Assembly: GCF_018424685.1 (NCBI RefSeq)
Contig: NZ_QTKX01000001.1
Coordinates: 1,984,001 to 2,048,000 of the forward strand
From: Mesobacillus boroniphilus
Lineage (GTDB): Bacteria > Bacillota > Bacilli > Bacillales > Cytobacillaceae
Length of the DNA: 64,000 nt
Direction of reading: 5' to 3'
Below the pieces are notes generated by a model. That model saw nothing but the letters and a program-made list of their open reading frames with translations, had not been told where the DNA came from and did not search any database. The first letter of the stretch is position 1. Each line of letters begins with the position of its first letter. This document shows, one piece after another, positions 58,652-64,000 of the stretch. The position numbers were made by a program, and so were the translations under genes.

Positions 58652-59167
58652 CTACATCAGTAAGATGATTAATAATAAGCCAGATAAAAAGCCGATACTT
58701 TTCACCATTTTCTCGTATTTCATTTGTTTTTCGCAGGCATCCGCTTCTTCTCTTTCCAGATGGGAGATCGTTAGCAGGATCTGTTTTTGCTGTGAATGCC
58801 GATCATGCCTGCCGAGCGTCTCACCAAATTGTTTCATGATTTCAAACTCTCCCTGTTTGAAGGCAGTTAGTTTCCAGACTTCTTTCAGGCTCTCTTCCCA
58901 TGCGGCTTTCACCGTTGTATCGGATTCCGTCAACTTTTTGGAAAAAGCTTCGAAAAACCAGGATAAAGGCTTAGACATCTGGGCAGCGAGCTTTCTCGAG
59001 GCATCGTGTAAGGGTGTATGGCCATACATGATTTCTGCCTCCAAAGATTGCAATGCAGATTTCAGGAGCCGAAGCTGCCTTGGGCGCTCACTAAGGTGCC
59101 TGGATGCCTCGAAACCTGTCCAAGTCGTGGCCAGGATAATCAAAATAGCGCCGATTATTTTTACCAT
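58652..59167 (-). CDS. spoIIIAB: SpoIIIAB sporulation protein
   Basis: A 171-residue protein with an N-terminal signal/anchor (about 4-20), a long helical region resembling type II/IV secretion proteins of the GspF type (RPRQLRLLKSALQSLEAEIMYG), and a C-terminal TM helix. Its start codon follows the spoIIIAA stop without a gap. Confidence 0.93.
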   Translation of the reverse strand: MVKIIGAILIILATTWTGFEASRHLSERPRQLRLLKSALQSLEAEIMYGHTPLHDASRKLAAQMSKPLSWFFEAFSKKLTESDTTVKAAWEESLKEVWKLTAFKQGEFEIMKQFGETLGRHDRHSQQKQILLTISHLEREEADACEKQMKYEKMVKSIGFLSGLLLIILLM

Positions 59168-60091
59168 TTATGTCACTCTCACTTTTTGGCGAATTTCTTT
59201 GCCGCTTGCTTCCCTGATTGAGATGATTGTTCCAGGACCAGAAATTCTTCCAAGCTCCACAAATCTATCAAAAATCCCCATCTCCAGAATCGGTTTTAAG
59301 GTTGGCCTTTTTTGGATATCCACGAGCGAATCTCCATGTGTAGTCATGATTAATTTTATCCCTGCATTAACAGCTTCAAGAATCGCTTCTCCGTCCTCTT
59401 TGCGGCCTATCTCATCAACAACCAGGACATCGGGGCTCATCGAGCGGATCATCATCATCATGCCCTCGGCCTTCGGGCATGAATCGAGGATATCTACTCT
59501 CGGTCCAAATGTTAGCTGGGGAACCCCTTTTACACATCCTGCTATTTCTGATCTCTCATCAACAATTCCAGCTTTTAGAGGCGGCAGTTTTTTCTCGGGA
59601 ACCCCGCTTGAAATCATCCTCGCTATATCCCTGAGCAATGTGGTCTTCCCTGTCTGGGGAGGGCCAATGATCATCGTATGCTTCCAGCCGTTCTGGTAAA
59701 TATATGGAAGCAACGGTTCTGCAATCCCGATTTTTTCCCTGGCAATCCTCAAATTAAAGGAAGAGATATCCCTAATCGCTTTGACAAACCCATTTTCCAG
59801 GATTACCTTTCCCGCAAGTCCGACACGATGACCTCCGGCAATTGTGATATAGCCTCGCTTTAATTCTTCCTCCAGGGTATACATAGAAAAATGCCCTAGC
59901 TTGTTCAACAGCTGGACAGCATCCTCAGGCGGAATGATATACGGCAAGAATTGAGGCTTTCCTCTTACCGTTATTTCAAGCGGCCGGTTAATCCGTATCC
60001 GCACTTCTTCCATCCCATCTTTGTCATTAGGAGGCACTGCATCCAGCAATTCGGCAATTCGTTTCGGCAAAAAAGATAAGATATCGTCCAT
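59168..60091 (-). CDS. spoIIIAA: SpoIIIAA ATPase
   Basis: A 307-residue cytoplasmic ATPase related to secretion motor ATPases and required for sigma-G activity. Walker A GPPQTGKTT near 150 and Walker B VLVVDEIGR near 218 are intact; the N-terminal domain includes DGMEEVRIRINRPLEI. Two ATGs follow AGGAGG; the second (60091) has the better spacing. First gene of the eight-gene operon. Confidence 0.95.
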   Translation of the reverse strand: MDDILSFLPKRIAELLDAVPPNDKDGMEEVRIRINRPLEITVRGKPQFLPYIIPPEDAVQLLNKLGHFSMYTLEEELKRGYITIAGGHRVGLAGKVILENGFVKAIRDISSFNLRIAREKIGIAEPLLPYIYQNGWKHTMIIGPPQTGKTTLLRDIARMISSGVPEKKLPPLKAGIVDERSEIAGCVKGVPQLTFGPRVDILDSCPKAEGMMMMIRSMSPDVLVVDEIGRKEDGEAILEAVNAGIKLIMTTHGDSLVDIQKRPTLKPILEMGIFDRFVELGRISGPGTIISIREASGKEIRQKVRVT

Positions 60092-60122
60092 CATTAATCC
60101 TCCTGACAATACGCTTACTTAA

Positions 60123-60151
60123 TATGTATGCCTGCTTGGCCACTTTATGAC
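60123..60151 (-). promoter_or_regulatory. sigma-E promoter of the spoIIIA operon
   Basis: GTCATAAA-N13-CATACATA on the minus strand, matching the sigma-E consensus (GTCATATT / CATACAnT), 32 nt before spoIIIAA. Fits the known mother-cell expression of spoIIIA. Confidence 0.82.
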
Positions 60152-60304
60152 CTGTAGATTCCTGAATGGCTGATAGACAAATTTGTTTTGTGTTTGTTTA
60201 AGAATGATACGCAGATTTTTTGATAAAAGATTTGGGCTGTTCGACCAAAAGGAAATAATATGGCTTTTAAACGAAAAGAATAGTATTGAAAGGAGTTGAT
60301 AAAC

Positions 60305-60457
60305 ATGAATGAGGATCACCAGAAGTTCCAAAAAGTTCAGAGAGCCGACCGAGCGTCTTACCTTGGTGGTGGAAGAAGTCCAAAGGAATCACCTATGACA
60401 GACACGAAATATAACAACAAGAATGACACCGACAAAGCACCGGGAGCTGGCGAGTAA
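60305..60457 (+). CDS. small hydrophilic protein of unknown function
   Basis: A 50-residue frame with AAAGGAG 10 nt before ATG. The peptide is very polar: MNEDHQKFQKVQRADRASYL, then GGGRSP, and an Asn/Asp/Lys-rich tail ending APGAGE. No Cys, no hydrophobic segment; probably disordered. I do not recognise the family. It is divergent from the sigma-E promoter of spoIIIA and precedes the SIMPL gene in the same direction. Confidence 0.72.
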   Translation: MNEDHQKFQKVQRADRASYLGGGRSPKESPMTDTKYNNKNDTDKAPGAGE

Positions 60458-60566
60458 TCGCTTTCTATTCGGTTGTCCTTTCCACGCTTTTTTCTATGAC
60501 CGTTATTTGTTTTTCAATAACAACATAGAAATAGGTAATAGAAAAAGAAGTGTGGAGGGATGATCG

Positions 60567-61235
60567 ATGGTTAATGGATTGTATAATGGCTACCGGGGAA
60601 ACGATACTGGGAATGGAAAGAAGATCACCGTTAGTGGTGAGGGTTCTGTGTTCGCTGCGCCAAATAGGGCGACAGCTACGGTTGGCGTGCGGACGGAAAA
60701 TCAAAACCTGCAAATTGCACAGGCCGAAAATGCCGAAAAATCAAATGCAATGTTAGCATCCTTGCAAAAACTTGGGATTGCAAAGGATGATATTAAAACC
60801 GCAGATTTCCGGATTGACCCTATCTATACCTATGAGGACGGCAAGCAGATATTCCAGGGATATCGTGTCACACATCTGTACAGCATCACGATCAGGAACC
60901 TTGCCCAGGCAGGCTTGATCATCGACACCGCTGTTGAAAATGGCGCAAACGAGATAATGAACATACAATTTTCAGTTGCAGAGCCTCAGGAATTGTACAA
61001 TAGGGCGCTTTCAATGGCAGTGATAGATTCATACAACAAAGCTCAAACAGTAGCTCGGACTTTAGGAATTCAAACTCCTATTTCCCCTCTTTCGATTACC
61101 GAGGAAACCCAAAAAGGTGCGCCTGGTCCATTTCTTGTGGCTTCACTTGATACAAGCGGCGGAGGCGGGACGCCGATCGAACCGGGGAAACTGGAAATCA
61201 AAGCCACTGTAACAGGAACATATATTAGTTTATGA
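60567..61235 (+). CDS. SIMPL-domain (DUF541) protein
   Basis: A 222-residue protein of the SIMPL/YggE family. The core starts KKITVSGEGSVFAAPNRATATVGV and includes LGIAKDDIKTADFRIDPIY and the C-terminal EIKATVTGTYIS, typical strands of the family. No signal peptide is seen. YggE-like proteins relate to oxidative stress; in Bacillus the role is unknown. ATG at 60567 after GGAGGG. Confidence 0.88.
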   Translation: MVNGLYNGYRGNDTGNGKKITVSGEGSVFAAPNRATATVGVRTENQNLQIAQAENAEKSNAMLASLQKLGIAKDDIKTADFRIDPIYTYEDGKQIFQGYRVTHLYSITIRNLAQAGLIIDTAVENGANEIMNIQFSVAEPQELYNRALSMAVIDSYNKAQTVARTLGIQTPISPLSITEETQKGAPGPFLVASLDTSGGGGTPIEPGKLEIKATVTGTYISL

Positions 61236-61239
61236 ATTT

Positions 61240-61272
61240 AAAAAAGTCAGGCGGAAAGCCTGGCTTTTTTGT
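61240..61272 (+). terminator. SIMPL gene terminator
   Basis: AAAAAGTCAGGC-GGAAA-GCCTGGCTTTTTT just after the stop. Confidence 0.88.
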
Positions 61273-61393
61273 CGTAAAAAAAGGCGAGTGGTAGTAAACT
61301 GAATATGAAACCTCTCCTGACACAAATTGTCTATATCCACTTTAGTATTTTTGAGTTAAAATACCTCTATAAGTATATTAAGGGGAGATCTTC

Positions 61394-61756
61394 ATGAAGA
61401 AAATATTCGCGTCATTTATGTTAATATTGTTGATTACCGGCTGTTCAGGCGGTTCATATACTGATGTTTCAGTAGACGAGGCAAAAGAATTGATAGATAG
61501 TGAAGAAGTTCAAGTTTTGGATGTACGTACTCCTGATGAATTCGCAGCAGGACATATTCCAGGAGCAAAATTAGTTCCTTTGCAAGTCATTGAGAGCATG
61601 CTTTCCGAGCTTGATCAAGACCAGAAATACTTAGTAGTCTGCCGCAGCGGCAGTCGCTCTACACAGGCTAGCGGAATCCTCGTGGAAAACGGCTTCAAGA
61701 ATATTTACAATATGACCGGCGGCATGAATGAGTGGAAATTTGAGATTGGGCAATAA
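61394..61756 (+). CDS. rhodanese-like lipoprotein
   Basis: A 120-residue exported rhodanese. Signal peptide with lipobox I-T-G-C17, then a single rhodanese domain: VQVLDVRTPDEFAAGHIPGA (about 33-52) and the active loop VVCRSGSRST with catalytic Cys near 84. Acts outside the membrane, possibly in sulfur-transfer or redox. ATG at 61394 after AGGGGAG. Confidence 0.92.
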   Translation: MKKIFASFMLILLITGCSGGSYTDVSVDEAKELIDSEEVQVLDVRTPDEFAAGHIPGAKLVPLQVIESMLSELDQDQKYLVVCRSGSRSTQASGILVENGFKNIYNMTGGMNEWKFEIGQ

Positions 61757-61797
61757 GAAAAGCGCAAGCGCTGATCAACTGCGATTAGCGCAGAAAA
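61756..61797 (+). repeat. dispersed REP-like repeat, copy 3 (partial)
   Basis: AGAAAAGCGCAAGCGCTGAT ... GCGATTAGCGCAGAAAA; its first 17 bp are identical to copy 2. It starts right at the stop codon of the rhodanese gene. Confidence 0.65.
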
Positions 61798-61803
61798 CCA
61801 ATT

Positions 61804-61833
61804 AAGCATCTCGGAACTCCGGGATGCTTTTTC
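61804..61833 (+). terminator. rhodanese gene terminator
   Basis: AAGCATCTCGGA pairs imperfectly with CCGGGATGCTT, followed by TTTTTCC. Confidence 0.75.
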
Positions 61834-61838
61834 CATAT

Positions 61839-61868
61839 AAAAAAACCTGCTTTGCAGCAGGTTTTTTG
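61839..61868 (-). terminator. efp terminator
   Basis: Stem AAAACCTGCT/AGCAGGTTTT, with T run on the minus strand. Confidence 0.85.
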
Positions 61869-61876
61869 ATTATGAA

Positions 61877-62434
61877 TTATGCACGGGATACATAAGATGC
61901 ATCTGTTGTGTTAATGACAAGTCTGTCGCCTTGGTTTATGAAGAAAGGAACCTGTACTGTAAGGCCAGTTTCCAATGTCGCAGACTTAGTACCGCCAGAA
62001 GAAGTGTCACCCTTGATACCAGGTTCTGTTTCTGTTACTTCAAGTTCAACAGTGTTTGGAAGCTCGACACCAAGAGTTTCGTGGCCGAATTGCATGATAT
62101 ATACTTCCATGTTTTCCTTAAGGAATTTCAACTCATATTCAATATAAGTGCCTGGTAATTCAATTTGCTCGTAAGACTCATTGTCCATGAATACGTGCTG
62201 GTCGCCGCTTGCATATAGGTATTGCATTTTGCGGTTCTCAATCTGTGCTTTCGCTACTTTTTCACCAGCGCGGAAAGTTTTTTCCTGGATTGCGCCTGTA
62301 CGAAGGTTGCGAAGCTTTGAACGAACGAAGGCAGCTCCTTTTCCTGGCTTTACGTGTTGGAAATCAAGTACACGCCAAATCCCATTGTCCACTTCGATTG
62401 TTAAACCTGTACGGAAATCGTTAACTGAAATCAT
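61877..62434 (-). CDS. efp: elongation factor P
   Basis: A 185-residue three-domain translation factor that relieves ribosome stalling at polyprolines. KOW domain with modified Lys32 in H-V-K-P-G-K32-G (5-aminopentanol-type modification in Bacillus), S1-like OB domains thereafter, ending in [12 protein letters not shown]. Located 21 nt after the peptidase gene yqhT. Confidence 0.97.
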   Translation of the reverse strand: MISVNDFRTGLTIEVDNGIWRVLDFQHVKPGKGAAFVRSKLRNLRTGAIQEKTFRAGEKVAKAQIENRKMQYLYASGDQHVFMDNESYEQIELPGTYIEYELKFLKENMEVYIMQFGHETLGVELPNTVELEVTETEPGIKGDTSSGGTKSATLETGLTVQVPFFINQGDRLVINTTDASYVSRA

Positions 62435-62455
62435 TATTTGTCCTCCTAATGTGTC

Positions 62456-63517
62456 CTATAATATGATGAGTTCCTTTGTAGAATGTGTCAGTGACTCATT
62501 ATGGTCTTTTGTAATAACAGTATCGTCCTCTATTCTTACTCCGCCCAGTCCAGCAATGTAGATCCCTGGCTCGACAGTCACAACCATACCAGTTTCAAGG
62601 ACGGTATCAGATCTGAATGACAGACCAGGTCCTTCATGTACTTCGAGTCCGATTCCATGGCCTGTAGAATGGCCAAAATACTCTCCGTATCCTTTTTCCG
62701 TGATAAAGTTGCGTGTAAGGGCATCAGCTTCTTTGCCTGTCATGCCGGGCTTGATGCCTGCCATTCCTCGAAGCTGGGCTTCAAGTACAATATCATAGAT
62801 TTCCTTTAGCTTGTCTGAAGGGCTGCCTACGGCTAATGTACGGGTAATATCAGATACATACCCATTATAATATGCACCATAATCCAGGGTTACAAAGTCC
62901 CCTGTTTCAATCACCTTGTCACTTGCTACTCCGTGCGGAAGTGCTGAGCGATAGCCTGATGCTACAATGATATCGAATGAAGAGGATGTTGCTCCCTGTT
63001 TTCTCATGAAGAATTCCAGTTCATTTGATACTTCCAGCTCTGTCCTGCCCGGACGGATAAACTCAAGTATATGTGTAAATGCAGCATCTGCGATGGCTGC
63101 TGCTTCCTTTAATATCTTAATCTCTGAATCAGTCTTAATCAAGCGTAACTTTTCGATTTCGCCTGATACGGGCACTAATTCAGCTTCCACGCCCTTATCG
63201 AATGTTTTATAGGCTGAATATGTAACATGGTTTTCTTCGAAGCCAAGCTTTTTGATTCCCAGGTTTTTGGCTTGAGCTGCTACTTCATCCTGAATCAGTC
63301 CTTTATGCACCACTACCTCATAACCTTCGCATTGTTTAGCAGCCTGCTCAGTATACCTGAAATCCGTGATGAATAATGCTTTTTCTGCACTGATCAGCAC
63401 CATGCCGGCAGAACCAGTGAACCCTGTCATATATCTGCGGTTGTAATCACTTGTGACTAACATTCCATCGATTCCGAGCCTTTGAAAGCTTTCGCGTAAT
63501 TTTTGAATTTTTTCCAT
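62456..63517 (-). CDS. yqhT: Xaa-Pro dipeptidase/aminopeptidase (YqhT)
   Basis: A 353-residue M24B metallopeptidase. Creatinase-like N-terminal domain (1-125), then the pita-bread fold with metal ligands in DYGAYYNGYVSDITRT (two Asp), GHSTGHGIGLEVHEGP (His), VVTVEPGIY (Glu) and GGVRIEDD (Glu). Cleaves peptides with proline at position 2. Reads between aroQ and efp, as in B. subtilis. Confidence 0.95.
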   Translation of the reverse strand: MEKIQKLRESFQRLGIDGMLVTSDYNRRYMTGFTGSAGMVLISAEKALFITDFRYTEQAAKQCEGYEVVVHKGLIQDEVAAQAKNLGIKKLGFEENHVTYSAYKTFDKGVEAELVPVSGEIEKLRLIKTDSEIKILKEAAAIADAAFTHILEFIRPGRTELEVSNELEFFMRKQGATSSSFDIIVASGYRSALPHGVASDKVIETGDFVTLDYGAYYNGYVSDITRTLAVGSPSDKLKEIYDIVLEAQLRGMAGIKPGMTGKEADALTRNFITEKGYGEYFGHSTGHGIGLEVHEGPGLSFRSDTVLETGMVVTVEPGIYIAGLGGVRIEDDTVITKDHNESLTHSTKELIIL

Positions 63518-63520
63518 AAC

Positions 63521-63967
63521 CTATTCCTCCCCTTTTGCTTCTCTTTTGAATGCTTCAAGCGCCAATTCATAGCCAAGAAAGCCTAGACCTGCAATCTGCC
63601 CCTTTGATACTGGAGCAATCACCGATTTGTGCCTGAATTCCTCTCTCTGATAAACATTGGAAATATGTACTTCGATAACGGGACAATTAATTCCTGCAAT
63701 CGCATCCCTAATGGCGTAACTATAATGCGTGAAAGCCCCCGGGTTAAAAATAATACCATCTATACCAGTGTCTTCTGCCTCATGGAGTTTGTCAATCAGT
63801 TCTCCTTCATGATTCGATTGGAAGCAAATGACCTCAAACTGGATTTCCGCTCCACGCTGAGCCATCCGTTTTTCCAAATCCTCCAAAGTCCCGTCACCGT
63901 AAATTCCCGGCTCTCTTTTTCCCAAACGGTTCAAGTTTGGGCCATTGAGCAAAAGTATTTTTTTCAT
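63521..63967 (-). CDS. aroQ: 3-dehydroquinate dehydratase, type II
   Basis: A 148-residue dodecameric shikimate-pathway enzyme removing water from 3-dehydroquinate. LLLNGPNLNRLGKREPGIYG carries the catalytic Arg (18) and Tyr (23); His is in FNPGAFTHYSYAIRD and HISNVYQREEFRHKS. The ATG at 63967 is chosen as the family begins MKKILLLNGP. Stop is 3 nt before yqhT. Confidence 0.96.
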   Translation of the reverse strand: MKKILLLNGPNLNRLGKREPGIYGDGTLEDLEKRMAQRGAEIQFEVICFQSNHEGELIDKLHEAEDTGIDGIIFNPGAFTHYSYAIRDAIAGINCPVIEVHISNVYQREEFRHKSVIAPVSKGQIAGLGFLGYELALEAFKREAKGEE

Positions 63968-64000
63968 AATAGGCTCCCGTAAAAAAAGAATGTTCAATAA

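Overview
The window is chromosomal DNA of an endospore-forming Bacillaceae bacterium, probably a Mesobacillus- or Cytobacillus-like Bacillus. Gene order follows the B. subtilis rnz-zwf-gndA ... artPQM ... bkd ... spo0A-spoIVB-recN-argR-dxs-ispA-xseBA-folD-nusB-accCB-spoIIIA-efp-aroQ segment almost gene for gene, and nearly all genes lie on the minus strand. Start codons were reset where a Shine-Dalgarno sequence decides them; several are GTG or TTG, and spoIIIAD appears to start with ATT.

Layout. 1-1410: a CadC-type repressor and the 5' part of a CadA-like P1B metal ATPase whose reading frame has an in-frame TGA exactly at the first Cys of the CxxC metal-binding motif. 1455-10217: small membrane protein, histidine phosphatase, RNase Z, zwf, Zn-ribbon protein, YwaF-like protein, esterase, gndA, DNA polymerase IV. 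10407-11507: a chemoreceptor relic and a CheW-domain protein. 12110-17211: peptidase T-like enzyme, acyl-CoA carboxylase beta subunit, methylmalonyl-CoA epimerase, a 31-residue Prli42 gene, L,D-transpeptidase, YqjA. 17386-20292: artPQM-type amino-acid ABC transporter and bacilliredoxin. 21024-26273: methylmalonyl-CoA mutase (mutA, scpA) with its chaperone meaB. 26437-36946: bkd operon for branched-chain amino acid degradation, driven by a clear sigma-54 promoter and followed upstream by its activator bkdR. 37161-53221: yqzF, glpQ-like, yycC-like, spo0A, spoIVB, recN, argR, tlyA, dxs, ispA, xseBA, folD, nusB, yqhY, accC, accB. 53428-54909: a six-TM methyl-accepting chemotaxis protein on the plus strand. 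54948-60091: the eight-gene spoIIIA operon with a sigma-E promoter. 60305-63967: small hydrophilic protein, SIMPL-domain protein, rhodanese lipoprotein, efp, Xaa-Pro peptidase, aroQ.

How the genes work together. bkd/bcd/ptb/buk turn branched-chain 2-oxo acids into acyl-CoAs and acyl-phosphates; degradation of Val and Ile yields propionyl-CoA, which the carboxylase/epimerase/mutase/MeaB set in the same window could convert to succinyl-CoA. Sporulation is represented by spo0A, spoIVB and the SpoIIIA feeding-tube complex; the isoprenoid, fatty-acid, recombination, folate and EF-P genes are housekeeping.

The most unusual signals are (i) the TGA-for-Cys codon in cadA, and (ii) three unrelated-in-sequence but identically built non-coding tandem arrays, all with a 52-bp period and an inverted repeat at the start of each unit (11655-12018, 20578-20898, 50694-50849). 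A dispersed REP-like repeat (three copies), a MITE-like element between buk and bcd, and other small intergenic structures are also described.
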